Assembly (NCBI GenBank): GCA_964017045.1
Contig: OZ024807.1
Location: 12,409,241-12,473,240, forward strand
Reading direction: 5' to 3'
From: Omphiscola glabra
Taxonomy: Eukaryota; Mollusca; Gastropoda; Lymnaeidae
Length of the DNA: 64,000 bases
Within the stretch, counting starts at the first letter, position 1, and every line of letters starts with the position of its first letter. This document shows positions 45,201 to 54,594 of the stretch, one piece after another. The notes beneath the pieces were generated by a model, which saw only the letters and a list, made by a program, of their open reading frames with translations, was not told where the DNA came from and did not search any database. The position numbers were made by a program, and so were the translations under genes.

Positions 45201-48081
45201 CCCTTATAAAGACCCCGTAAATAAGAATTCTTTCAGCCATTTTAAGCGCTACTCAAAGGGTGACCAACCCCTGGCACGTTAATTCTTGCTGCCCACCATA
45301 TGAACTTCTTTTCCTCTTCATTTAATTACTGTTTTTTTCCTTCTCGTTAATCAGTTTTTAATTAATTCACAAATTTCGTGCATGTAAAGTAAGCATAGGC
45401 TTGCCTCCAAATGCTTTTTGAATTGATCAACAACAACACAAATTTTGGGGGGGAGGGGCTCACTGCTCCCTTTTCTAGACAACCCCCCCCCCCCCAACCC
45501 CCCAAAAAAAAATAATTCGGGAACATTTTTATTAGTTAGTTTAGTATAACTATTTTTAAAATTCATTTTTTTAACGATTTTTTTTAAAATGGAAAGACGA
45601 GAACAGAATAATAAATTCTCAATTCGTCAATAATAATACATTTTAATATATAACTCATTCATTTCGTTCATTCACGTTATTTGATTAAAACAATTATTTC
45701 AGTTCTAGAACAACAGTATGTCTTGGATAGACCGTATTTCAAAGATGGAGGGATGTTTACTGTAACATTTGACGCCAGTCTTATTTCCGACATTCCACAA
45801 GCTGTGACGTACATCAGTCAGCTGTCCATTGAGAGAATTGTAGGGGCAGCAACTCATGGCTCGGTGGTTGCTAGTTACGTGCCCTTTCCCCAACCAGGGT
45901 TTCTCAATCTAACAACGGTAAAGGCTTCTAAGTGTTTCACTTACTTTTAAATCACTTAACTCTCAATTTTGGTGAGGGATAAATGATCAGCCATTGAGCT
46001 CTAAAAAATCAACAAAGTATAAAGTTAACAAGACGTTAGGTAAACATACATTTAATAAAGTATGTTGTTTCGTACAGTTTTATGATTTTGCAAATTAGCG
46101 TTTGAATTGTTGGTCAATAAAATGAACAATACGTAATAAAGGACTGAAAACGTATACAAAGAAAAGCGACACCTAAGTTAGTTATAATAACAATATTCAA
46201 TTTAATTATACTATTACATTAAAATTAAAATTTAAAAATTAAATAGAAATAAAGATTATATTAACTTACAGCACATCAAGTGAAAAAATATAGTCCTCGA
46301 GAGATATAAATATTAATATTTGCACACAAACACACACACACAAGAGTAAAAGTATATTAAGTCTCGCATTTTCGTGTCTAGGAAATCTAGAAAAAAAAAT
46401 CTCTTCGGGCTGGGAAAACTGCCGGCTAATTTATAGGGACGGTCTTAGAACCGTTCATAAAAGAATTTCAAGAAATTGGAACACTTGCTTAACATCCTTT
46501 AGAAAATAATAGAACGTTAACTACCTTTTTTTCAATCATGAGAGGAGTGGGTGTTGGTAGAGCGCAACACATTTCATGGGTGATGCCAATCATCATCATC
46601 ATCATGGTACCCATAGCAGAAATAATTTTATCAGTAGTCTAATTTAAAATTGCATTTCAGCCGCTCCTCTAAAACGTTTCTTGTATTTCTTGATTCACAC
46701 AATTTACTTCTGTTTACGTTCAACTATTTTTCTCCTTTCGTCAATGCAAGAATATACCAACTGGGAGGATGTGGGAGGTTCAGGCCACTGGTGGTGCTGG
46801 GGCTGATGGAACTGAAGGCGATAACAAAGATATCATAAAGTTAACACTGAATATGACCGATGCAGTGTGAGCTGATGTCGGAACTTACAGGTGTGTGGCC
46901 AGTTATTACTCACCCGAAACTGGTCCTGGGAGCGCAAGCCGTTCGGAAAATATTACTTACAGAGGTTAGCTACAAAGGTTTTTCTCGTACTGTCTTTTGT
47001 ATAGTTTTTTTTTTTTTTTTACATATTAATAAATGAGTGAAACAAAGTGAGGTTAAGTCTGAAAAAAGGAACGCAACAAAATTAATTAATTAATTACTTT
47101 AAGTTCTTTTTACATTTAATTATTTACACTTAAGAAATATGTAATTATAATAAATAATATAATAAATAATATAATAAATAATATAATAAATAATATAATA
47201 AATAATATAATAAATAATATAATAAATAATATAATAAATAATATAATAAATAATATAATAAATAATATAATAAATAATATAATAAATAATAAAAAAATTC
47301 TCAATGTCTTACTACATTGTGATGTGGGGTGAGAGCATTTCGTAATTAATATTTGGACATAACCACGCATATAGCCCAGATATATAGTATTATCTGTACA
47401 TGTAACCCAAACAAATAGCCTATCTACATAGTCCATACATGTAGCACATACATAAACCCATTCATATAGCCCATGCATATTGCCCATGCATATAGCCCAT
47501 GTATATTGTCCATGCATATAGCCATACATATAGTCCATACACATAGCTCATACATGTAGCACATACATATACCCATTCATATAGCCCATACATTTAGCCC
47601 ATTCATATAGTCCATACATATCGCCCATACATATAACCCATACACTGTATTTACTAAATTTAATTGTTTACGGTTTGCCTGGATGATCTCCTAACCTCAA
47701 ACAATAAACACCTTCAGTGTGACCCCGAAATTTAAGCTGGGTAAAGTTTTCATGAATAGTAGTTAATATATAGTTAACAGTAGTTAATAGTTAACGTTAT
47801 TATTATTTTTTTGGATGAACATACTTTGTCTTTTATTCTATTTCTATGTATCCATAATACAATGATTGAAAATATATACAGGACTCGCTTGTTTGTTTAA
47901 GGAAGGAAAAAAAAATTTGGTGCCAAGGTAAACATGTGCAATGTAACAACACTTCTTATATATTCATTACACAGCCAAAGTAGAGAAGCATACCATCACA
48001 TCTAGTCACCACACCGGCAATGTGCCAGATTACTCCAGGAATGCTGTTGGGGAAAATGTCACGCTGACGTGTTCCGTACTT
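33492..48081 (+). CDS. Multi-immunoglobulin-domain secreted or surface protein gene, FREP/VIgL-like, probably damaged
   Basis: Exons by splice sites and phase: 33492-33546 (signal peptide), 35120-35337 (A1), 40468-40574 (C1), 40774-41026 (D1), 42553-42737 (A2), 43088-43298 (B2), 43463-43569 (C2), 44669-44897 (D2), 45703-45917 (A3), 46751-46964 (B3), 47975-48081 (C3). A+B encode one Ig-like domain and C+D a second. Phases cycle 1-0-1-0-1, so A-B-C-D units can be added or lost without frame change. The first domain type resembles the N-terminal Ig domains of snail fibrinogen-related and related lectin proteins, which bind pathogens in haemolymph; that assignment is from memory. Damage: B1 is not found (A1 to C1 would shift frame), B3 has an in-frame TGA, A3 has lost a Cys, and no D3, lectin or fibrinogen domain or final stop is seen. 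Confidence 0.65.
34134..34325 (-). mobile_element. SPIN-like non-autonomous hAT element with perfect target duplication
   Basis: It is 192 bp long. The plus strand starts CAGTGGTTCTCAAC and ends GGTTGAGAACCGCTT. GTCTAGGT occurs on both sides (34126-34133 and 34326-34333). Internal blocks (gcggcattaagaacgttgag, ggtcaccacaagatgaggaa, tcgcctaagatcatcggaaa on the minus strand) closely follow what I remember of the SPIN family. SPIN is known for horizontal transfer among tetrapods, a bug and the pond snail Lymnaea. It lies in intron 1 and has no coding capacity. Confidence 0.88.
35120..35337 (+). CDS. Ig exon A1 (first half of Ig domain 1)
   Basis: Acceptor ttctttcag and donor ACG|GTATTT bound 218 bases (phase 1 in, 0 out). 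It encodes [13 protein letters not shown] with the first canonical Cys, then a conserved [13 protein letters not shown] segment, and ends SPNLTT. The same start and end motifs occur in A2 (QNVTT) and A3 (LNLTT), which fixes the homology. Two or more N-glycosylation sites (NST, NRT, NLT) are visible. Confidence 0.82.
35338..36049. other. Intron sequence; expected exon B1 not found
   Basis: In units 2 and 3, exon B (211-214 bases, IPPGRKW... DAGIYRC) lies 350-830 bases after exon A. I scanned this stretch and 39947-40467 and saw no such segment. Confidence 0.5.
36050..37196 (-). mobile_element. Non-LTR retrotransposon (LINE), C-terminal part of ORF2, antisense, left of the LTR insertion
   Basis: On the minus strand it reads away from the LTR element: [11 protein letters not shown], then [42 protein letters not shown], and the terminal [11 protein letters not shown]. 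This is the order of the common animal LINE ORF2 C-terminus with a final zinc-knuckle. Frames are shifted and stopped, so it is dead. Its upstream part is at 39321-39946. Confidence 0.85.
37193..37196. repeat. Target-site duplication, left copy (TATA)
   Basis: TATA immediately precedes the 5' LTR and is repeated at 39321-39324. Removing one TATA plus the LTR element joins the two LINE parts in frame (minus strand ALLGKS-I-VKT), which confirms the insertion. Confidence 0.88.
37197..37481 (+). repeat. 5' LTR
   Basis: 285 bp, starts TGTAGGCCGGTGGCC and ends ACGGGCTTACA (5'-TG...CA-3'). It contains a TATA-like tatttaa at 37304-37310 and a polyadenylation signal AATAAA at 37419-37424. It differs from the 3' LTR by roughly ten substitutions plus length change in a T tract (counted by eye), so the insertion is fairly young. 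Confidence 0.93.
37484..37501 (+). other. Primer-binding site
   Basis: TGGCGTTGTCGGCAGGAT begins two bases after the 5' LTR. TGG pairs with the CCA end of a tRNA. The sequence resembles the tRNA-Ser type PBS of the Drosophila 17.6/297 group as I remember it (TGGCGCAGTCGGTAGGAT). Confidence 0.75.
37561..37757 (+). pseudogene. Fragment of cytosolic aconitase / iron-regulatory protein 1, C-terminus
   Basis: Three short frames in order give [11 protein letters not shown] (37576-37608), [10 protein letters not shown] (37634-37663) and [20 protein letters not shown] followed by [11 protein letters not shown] and TAA (37662-37757). This matches the end of aconitase/IRP1, whose last residues follow the pattern RFDTxVELTY...GGILNYMIRKM. 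Two frame changes show decay. No intron is present. The fragment ends at the natural stop, as in a cDNA-derived copy. It precedes the lectin cargo by only a few bases. Confidence 0.75.
37774..38962 (+). pseudogene. C-type-lectin / EGF-like extracellular protein, intronless cargo, nearly intact
   Basis: First comes a Cys-rich stretch, then the start of a C-type lectin-like domain ([35 protein letters not shown]; about 37957-38090). An unrecognised segment of about 130 residues follows (about 38130-38520; [14 protein letters not shown], then YQCNNDAD). A calcium-binding-type EGF module comes next ([30 protein letters not shown]; about 38703-38800). A lectin-like end, [10 protein letters not shown], precedes the final stop. 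Three frames are used; the switches fall at a T10 tract (38122-38131) and a C tract (38537-38551). One internal stop lies at 38190. No signal peptide is seen, so the copy is probably 5'-truncated. A role in glycan or pathogen binding is only an inference from domain type. Confidence 0.75.
39016..39026 (+). other. Polypurine-like tract before the 3' LTR
   Basis: gtgggggtgcg lies directly upstream of the 3' LTR, in the position where plus-strand priming occurs. It is G-rich but not a clean polypurine run. Confidence 0.5.
39027..39320 (+). repeat. 3' LTR
   Basis: 294 bp, collinear with 37197-37481, with the same TG...CA ends and the AATAAA. The T tract near 39227-39253 is longer than in the 5' LTR. 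It is followed by TATA (39321-39324). Confidence 0.93.
39321..39946 (-). mobile_element. Non-LTR retrotransposon (LINE), reverse-transcriptase part, antisense, right of the LTR insertion
   Basis: The minus strand has [50 protein letters not shown] and then [14 protein letters not shown] directly at the LTR junction. These are standard LINE reverse-transcriptase blocks, ending at the YADD catalytic box. A 62-base tandem duplication (39555-39665) and stops mark decay. It is the same copy as 36050-37196. Confidence 0.9.
40468..40574 (+). CDS. Ig exon C1
   Basis: Acceptor ctttaacag and donor CAG|GTAACT bound 107 bases (phase 1 in, 0 out), exactly the length of C2 and C3. It encodes [13 protein letters not shown] and [11 protein letters not shown] with the first canonical Cys of the second domain type. 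Confidence 0.8.
40774..41026 (+). CDS. Ig exon D1
   Basis: Acceptor ttttgtttcag and donor G|GTAGGT bound 253 bases (phase 0 in, 1 out). It encodes [12 protein letters not shown] (Trp of the Ig core), a Pro/Tyr-rich loop with one Cys, and [13 protein letters not shown] with the second canonical Cys. It completes the domain begun by C1. Confidence 0.82.
41027..42552. other. Intron with a degenerate minisatellite
   Basis: A degenerate ~30-bp repeat (agacagtccatcttgacag) covers 41165-41350. No coding sequence is recognised in the remainder; frames at 42023-42240 are chance. Confidence 0.6.
42553..42737 (+). CDS. Ig exon A2
   Basis: Acceptor atttcaactag and donor ACG|GTATTT bound 185 bases, shorter than A1 (218) and A3 (215) at the N-terminal side. 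It encodes [28 protein letters not shown] and QNVTT. First Cys intact. Confidence 0.82.
43088..43298 (+). CDS. Ig exon B2
   Basis: Acceptor cccctccag and donor G|GTGATT bound 211 bases (phase 0 in, 1 out). It encodes [30 protein letters not shown] with both conserved Cys, and an NIT glycosylation site. This is the only undamaged B exon and the model for the search for B1. Confidence 0.85.
43463..43569 (+). CDS. Ig exon C2
   Basis: 107 bases between ccctacaaacag and CTT|GTGAGT. It encodes [13 protein letters not shown] and [11 protein letters not shown] with the first canonical Cys. Confidence 0.82.
43570..44668. other. Intron with repeat pieces
   Basis: It contains a ggaaatttg/cgtcgaacgg repeat near 44290-44370. 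No exon is seen other than D2 downstream. Confidence 0.5.
44669..44897 (+). CDS. Ig exon D2
   Basis: Acceptor ttttctttcag and donor T|GTAGGT bound 229 bases (phase 0 in, 1 out). It encodes [27 protein letters not shown] and [10 protein letters not shown]. Cys are more numerous than in D1, suggesting an extra disulfide. Confidence 0.82.
44925..45010. repeat. (AAT)n and short interspersed tail
   Basis: A trinucleotide run is followed by gtttatttgaaaaatcacgc and a ctcgaagcgcgttacaaa motif. This resembles a common invertebrate SINE/LINE tail. It lies in the intron between D2 and A3. Confidence 0.5.
45703..45917 (+). CDS. Ig exon A3, first Cys replaced by Phe
   Basis: 215 bases between caattatttcag and ACG|GTAAAG. 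It encodes [14 protein letters not shown], where A1 and A2 have TC in TVTC/ITC. The codon at 45768-45770 is TTT instead of TGT. It then encodes [13 protein letters not shown] and ends LNLTT. The lost Cys would prevent the canonical disulfide. Confidence 0.8.
46751..46964 (+). pseudogene. Ig exon B3 with in-frame TGA at a conserved Cys
   Basis: Acceptor caatgcaag and donor G|GTTAGC bound 214 bases with the correct phases. It encodes [15 protein letters not shown] and, after TGA at 46868-46870, [14 protein letters not shown]. Aligned with B2 ([11 protein letters not shown]), the TGA occupies the first Cys position. Everything else is open. A simple Cys-to-stop change (TGT to TGA) is the plain reading. 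Confidence 0.82.
47150..47292. repeat. 12-bp AT tandem repeat
   Basis: About twelve near-perfect copies of aataatataata. It lies at the left breakpoint of duplication copy 2, next to the 13-bp minisatellite. It is absent from copy 1. Confidence 0.95.
47360..47660. repeat. 13-bp minisatellite, larger copy
   Basis: About twenty degenerate units of the catatagcccata type. It is the counterpart of 6800-6948. Confidence 0.88.
47975..48081 (+). CDS. Ig exon C3, last recognised exon of the gene
   Basis: 107 bases between ttcattacacag and CTT|GTAAGT. It encodes [13 protein letters not shown] with the canonical Cys and the same phases as C1 and C2. Near-identical to the orphan exon 7202-7308. No exon D, terminal lectin domain or transmembrane exon was found downstream. 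Confidence 0.82.
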
Positions 48082-50484
48082 GTAAGTCTTGAAGTAAATT
48101 TTTCAGTTTAAAATAATTTATCTGAAGTCAGCATATCGTTGTTTTTTTAAAATTCAATTTGATCTATACATATACTGAAATCTGCGTTCACCTAAGGCGG
48201 TGCTCACCAATGTGATATTCCTCGGATCGGTACCGGGTCGAGTGCATTACGTTGCGTGCCCGCACAACGTGAGACACGACACTGGATCAAAGTTAATAAG
48301 CCATAGCATTAGCAACAAAACAAAATTATAACAATTCGTATTAAATAGTAAAAACTAAAAAAGTTCTACGACAATGGCAGATCATGGATTAAAAAAAAAA
48401 TTTACGACATAATAGTTCAGGTCAAATAAAAAAAAAAACAACATAATTGTAACCGTTCACTCGCTTGTTGGTAATACAGTGGTGATGGTTGATTAAGTCT
48501 ACAACACCTGAATGACTGTCGCATCAAGACATCATCAGCTTAATGGCCTTAATTAAAATGAATCCCCGAGTCACTTGATGTTATAACTAGTCGCTGGCAC
48601 TTTATTTCAGCAACTCTGAATATACCGTACATAATAAATTGACTACTTCAATTATAGTACATCATTTGCACATATGTTCACTTCAGTGCTGATTAATTAT
48701 ATTTACTATCGTCCTCACATTAGTACACAATTTTGAAATAGCACAGAACAATCTCACGATCTTTCCAACATGGCTGCATAAACTCTTCCGCTACATCTCC
48801 ACAATATTGTCTGCCCTGATTCTACGTAGCATTAAATTAGCATGCACAAAGTCATACTGTTACAAAAATAAATCTAGCACTGGTCCCATAAGCAACGGGA
48901 ACGTTATCCACCAGTCCGAAAAGAATTAAGAAAAGGACAAGCCATATAGTAGGCCTACGTACGCATAAAAAAAAAAGAAGGAAAATGAAACTTTCTAGTT
49001 CTAGCCCCCCCCCCCTTTCCACCCTGTTGCATACATAGTATTTTTTAGACCCCCCCCCCCTTTCCCTTATGCTAACGTTCAAAGATCTTTAGACAACCAC
49101 TCAACCCCAAAAAAATAATTTTAAATCTATATATATACTATAATGACGTCACAGTAAAAGAAATATGTACCAGTTTTCACCCACCGTTTAGTGAGCTCAG
49201 TGGTTCACAAAATTATGCGTCACGTCACCATGAGGTGCCGCCTTGCAAATGAGCAGGGCCGTGCCATAGGGGCAATCCTCCATTTAATAAAAATGCAATC
49301 ATGTTCTCGGAGAGGTGTGTCGGTTAGAATTTGATAGAGTGCACCTTGTGAAAAACCTAACTTAGGCAAGGGTGACAAGCAAATTAACACGATTCTAGGA
49401 ATCACTGGCTTAGCCGAACACAATTAATTAATAAAGAATAGTTTTATTAGCTAATACATTTTTTTTATAAAATTTCCATTAAAATGCATTACGCAAAGAA
49501 CGTCTGTGCAGAATTGTAGATAGTACACAATGCAGCCAATGATCCGAATTAAATGTAGATGAAACTTAAATACGTTTTATGTCTATTAATTTTTGAAAAC
49601 ATTTTCTGCAAAATCCCAGTTAATGTGACTTTACATAGGACTAAATCTAAAAGGCAGATCTGAGCACACCCACCCAATCGTTTCTCAACCAATGTCAAAC
49701 ACACTCACATCGAGAATACATATAGTCAATTCATGTAAAGCATATATATATAAGCCATGCACATAACCCATACATTTAGGCCAATCGTTTCTCAACCAAT
49801 GTCAAACGCGAAGCAGACGCGATTAACCACGGTAATTTGAGCGAAAGTGTCAATCCGCCTCTACTGACCCAGTTTCCCAGCCATTCGCCAGGTGCACTGT
49901 ACAATAAATCGTAAATTGACCCGCGTGTAAAAAAAAAAAATGGAATGCCATTTACGAAACAAGTTTTTACTCTTTATGCAAATGTGAAAATTAATGTTTG
50001 TATCTTTCTAGGATTGTACATTTTCACTTCCTGTGCTGTACATTGATACAGTTTTTATTTAAGTATTTTTTAAATATTTTTTTAAATTTAAATATAAATT
50101 TAAAAATGAAAATAAAATGAATATTGTTTTAATAGTTAGTATCACTTAGAATTACTAGCTTTGGTATCGTAAGTATTGTATAACACAAGGGCCATATCTT
50201 TAAACCTTATATTTACAAAACGATGTAGCAGCCAACCTGCCTCCCGTCGACCGAAGTATTCTCGTCATGCCGTTCACCAGGTGAACACTGCACGATAAAT
50301 CTTAAAATCTCACGTGTGTAAAGTAGAAAATAACGCTCCATCCAGTCAGACAATGGAAATGTGAGTGGAGAGAAAGTCTTTAAATACCGTACCTCACCGT
50401 ACGTGGAACATACAAAAGGCACATCCCATAAATGATGACACACTTTTTAGGCAGATCCCCTTCCCTCGCCCACATGTATGTATC
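48082..50484. other. Non-coding part of duplication copy 2
   Basis: It aligns by eye with 7309-8390 and 9490-10500. The hAT element of copy 1 (8514-9480) is absent; the empty site is near 49530. Minus-strand frames at 48852-49082 and 49220-49423 are low-complexity shadows. Confidence 0.5.
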
Positions 50485-50628
50485 ACACGTTCAGTACAAA
50501 TTCGTGGAACCCCCTCACCACCCCCACCCCCCCACCCCAACTTCCCCCGCCGACATGTATGTATCACACGTTCAGTACAAATTCGTGGAACCCCCTCACC
50601 ACCTCCACCCCACACCCAACTTCCCTAG
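50485..50628. repeat. Tandem duplication of about 75 bp with C-rich tail
   Basis: The block beginning acatgtatgtatcacacgtt occurs at 50472 and 50553, each followed by a CCACCC-rich stretch. No coding value. Confidence 0.85.
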
Positions 50629-53083
50629 ACGCGTGATGTTGTTTACGATGGCTTCAACTGCGAATGGTGGACTAAAAATTAGTGTTGGTATATTACTACT
50701 GTTGAAAATACAAAGCAACAGTTTGACGAAACTTAAAAACATTGCGTGATATTTTTACAGCACTAGAGATGTCCATATGCTTTTTTATAGATTATCAGCA
50801 TTTCAGGATAATTATTGAAGAGTTATTATTTACTATAAGTACTTTGTGCCGACTTCCCCCCCCCCCCCCCCCCCCCACTCGTGCCATACGCACGTATAAG
50901 CGAAATCTTCAAATTCGAGCCCAACATTCTCCTTACAGGACTGTACGCAGTACTATGAAGGATGGCCCTTAGGCCTTTCACACTAACCCTTATTTTAAAT
51001 TAATAAACTATTTCTATCGGTACTATTGTCTATTACAGGGGTCACCAAACTACGGCCCGCAAGGCCAGTTCATCGGGCCCGCCAACTGTACTTAAACTTG
51101 ATAAAACGTATGGAACACGAGAGACGTTGTGATACAATTTAAATTTCAATATTATGTTTAGAATACTAGGAGCTCTTCACACGTGCCGAGACCTTCTGAC
51201 TTCTACGCGTCTTAAATTTACCATTTTCAATTATTGTGTCTAGATGTTCTTGTTTATTACAGACCTGTTTACCATGAAACTTCTAAAATCCTACAACAAC
51301 GTCTCAAAATCGTAAAATACGGTACCTTAATAGTAAATAAATAAAACAAACATAATGCAAAATAAATACAGTAACTACTCGCATCGCAGTGCCTAGTAAA
51401 AAAAGTTAACTTCTAAAAGTAGATGACCGACGTTTATGTTGCATTGCAATCTGCGGCAGTGTTTCTTTCAGAAATTTTTCCCCGCGGGAAAGGGTTGGGG
51501 GGGGGGGGGGGCGGGGACGGTGCGATTTTTCAGTGGCCAGAGACGTAGCTAGGGGTGGCAGGTGGGGGCATATGTCTCGGAATTTAGAATAGCCGGGGGG
51601 GGGGGGGGGTAAATGGGCTTTAGTGGTATTTAGTGGTTGAAAATAATCAGAGTTGAGGTGGGGGGGGGGGGTAAACATGAATCTTGCTCCTGCTCGTGAC
51701 GTCGAAATAAGCTGAGTGGGGTGGTCCACCCAGGTGCCACCTTTTCTTTATGAGCAGATGTGAAATTTTCGGACAATTGCAGAGTTTGTATATTGAAAGG
51801 GAGGGCGGCAAAAATATGTGCCCGCCCAAGGCGGCACTAATAGTGGCTGCGCCTCTAGGCAGTGTATCTATCGATATCAAATTCGGCGATCATTTTCATC
51901 GGAAAGGATAGCTGAAATCGAGGGCGCTGATAAATCAAGAGGTGTATTTTTTAGTATACTTCAATTCAATGTTTCTATTATACATTTTTAAGGTCTTGTG
52001 GTTTGGCGTTATGGCGTCTAAAGAATTCACTCCATTTGTGGCGTGCCACAGAGTAATCATTTGGCACAAGCTTATAATCTACCTCATACTGTAACATTGA
52101 TCAGCGTTAGTGAAGAGATGGAGAAATTGAGGGTGGTAAAGACAGTTGGGCAAATTCAAAATGCAAGGGTTTATTTTGGCGCATGCTTGAATTTGTTGTT
52201 TCTTTCAGACAATTTTGAGGTTATATTTCAAACTTTGGGTTGGGGAGTGACAAAATTAGCCATAATAATGATTAAAGACATCTTAAATTCCACACCAGTG
52301 TGATGTCAACTATATTATTTCTAGTTGTGTCAACTTTGAGGGCAAGCTGTTGCCCTAGCTTAATATCACCAATTAAAGCGGTCGGCAAACTCATTATAGT
52401 CACAAGAGCCAAAAATCAGCAGCAGGACGATTAAAAAATTGTTGAGAGCCATGTTTTTCGAAGTCAAAACCGATTTGTTGCCGAGCCGCACTCAGGTTGC
52501 TGAAGAGCCGCATGCGGCTCGCGAGCCGTGGTTTGTCGACCACTGTCCTTGTCAACTCCTCTATGTTCTTCTGGACTGAGTAATTCGTCATGTTCCCAAG
52601 CACGTTGTAATACGTCGTACTATTCTTAATATCACTGAATAAACTCAAGTCCTTTTCATAACTATAACTTTAATAGCTAATACTAATAAATAAATACAGG
52701 CTGCAACTTCAATAGACACATGAATATATTATGATATAGCGCAGCTCGCTATCAGATATAAAACAAACACACCCTACTTCCACAACGTTCCACTCAATAC
52801 TGCCGCACGACTAAAACTTACGTCACAGGCAAGACAATTAGCATAAAATTACGTCATCAGTCAAGCGCGGGAAGAGCGTTCATGAACTAATTAAAACTCT
52901 CTCACACACACACCGCGCGTAGTAAACATGGCATTGAATCGTATCAATTACGAATGAACTCCCATTCCCGACAGTCCTATTTATCTTAAGAGTCCACAGA
53001 AAATTTTTGATAGCTTAAAAATGCAAGAATTAATTTAATAACATATCATTTGAATTTAGTTTCGCAACATCCTACACCTAATT

Positions 53084-53162
53084 GAAAGCAAGTGAAGAGA
53101 TCCTAGTTTTAAAAATGTACGACACATACATTTTTAAAACTAGGATCTCTTCACTTGCTTTC
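53084..53162. repeat. Perfect 36-bp palindrome arms with 7-base loop
   Basis: 53084-53119 is the exact reverse complement of 53127-53162, and the loop is cgacaca. The related copy near 22919 has only one arm. It would form a strong hairpin in DNA or RNA. Confidence 0.95.
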
Positions 53163-53955
53163 GATGCTGGGTGCCGCGGATATTTTAGGGGTTTAAAGAT
53201 GTGATGGGGATATTTCTTAATTATCATCTTTCAATGCAGGGTGCAAAAAAAAAAAAAAAAAAAAAAAGGAGAGGGGCAAAACAGAAAAGTGCTTGACCTG
53301 CTTGTGTTAGGCAAAAAAATTGTATATTACTATTAAAAAAAAAAGTAATGTGGCTTTTAATATATTTTTACATTATTTTTTATCTTCTTAATTATTAACT
53401 GAATTTTCAACACACAAAAAGATTAAAAAGGATTCCATCACTAAAAAGCACTGCAAACATGATTTTATATGATGGACGCAAATGGAAAAAAACAAAACAA
53501 ATTTACTTATAATAATTAGACTAACTTTTCTAAATATTTCCAAATTTTACCAGAGTCAAAGAGAAAACAAACTGTTAATTAGAAAGGATTATACATTTTT
53601 ATGAGTTTTGAAAAATGGCACATAGAGCATATGTCCCGGACGTTAGACTAGCGTTATAAATCGTATATGATACGGCATAATTATTTTAAAAAGACACGAG
53701 TTGTGTACTAAAGACATTATATATTTATTAATAATTAATGGTTGATTTTATCTAATGGAAATCGTATAAAGTGTATATTTCCCAATATTCAGTTGATTGA
53801 TATGTTTATTTGTAATTTCAAAATACTATTACATTTTTCAGATAAATTACAAATTGCCTCTTAGATATACTTTAAAGCACTTTATTTTACCAAATCCACA
53901 GAATTTATTTTAAATTGACCAAATTAGGAATAAGAATTTTTTTCTAAAACTAGTA

Positions 53956-54594
53956 CAGTAGAAGTCCGATAATCCGGCACGTTCGGGACCGGCTCGGTGC
54001 CGGACTACCGAAAATTCCGGTCTATCGGGCGGTGCCCCTTATTTTCAGTGTAGGCTTTGCCGTAAAACAAATGTACTTTGTTTTTTTAACTACATACATA
54101 CATAAATCGTAATTATAAGAACAATTAGGTTAATAATTAAACTACAAATACAGTATGCAAATACAACAAAGTTTATTTTACATTTCATATAATATATGTA
54201 CACGTCACACGTACTGTAAAACTTAAAACATATTTCACTTAGATTTAAAAAAGTCACGAATGTCTTTTTGTTTTCTTGACTTTTGGCGTTTAGTATAAAA
54301 TTTATTTCTAATGAAAACAGTTTCAAAAGTTACGTACGTTCGTGATTGATTAACTGTGCTGCACTGCACCTGTATTTGTTGTGACAGCTGAGACTAGCCG
54401 GCCGCTAATTGTTTCCAAACAATACCGAGCGCTTCCGGATGATCCCGAACTACCCCGAAAACTTCCGAATAGCTCTCGAGCGTTTTTATTTGCTCTAAAG
54501 ACACACTTTTGGAGAAAACCAAAATTTTTACAATTTTCCGGAGCGATGCCAGACTATCGGGCATGTTGGATGCCGGACTAATGGACTTCTACTG
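53956..54594. mobile_element. Pogo/Tigger-like MITE
   Basis: The ends CAGTAGAAGTCCGATAATCC and GGACTAATGGACTTCTACTG are imperfect inverted repeats flanked by TA (53954-53955, 54595-54596), typical of Tc1/mariner. The interior has no transposase. Confidence 0.82.

Noticed and set aside
47116..47544. 142-codon ORF with poly-(FIILFII) tail, minus strand
   Set aside because: Translation of the 12-bp AT array and the 13-bp minisatellite.
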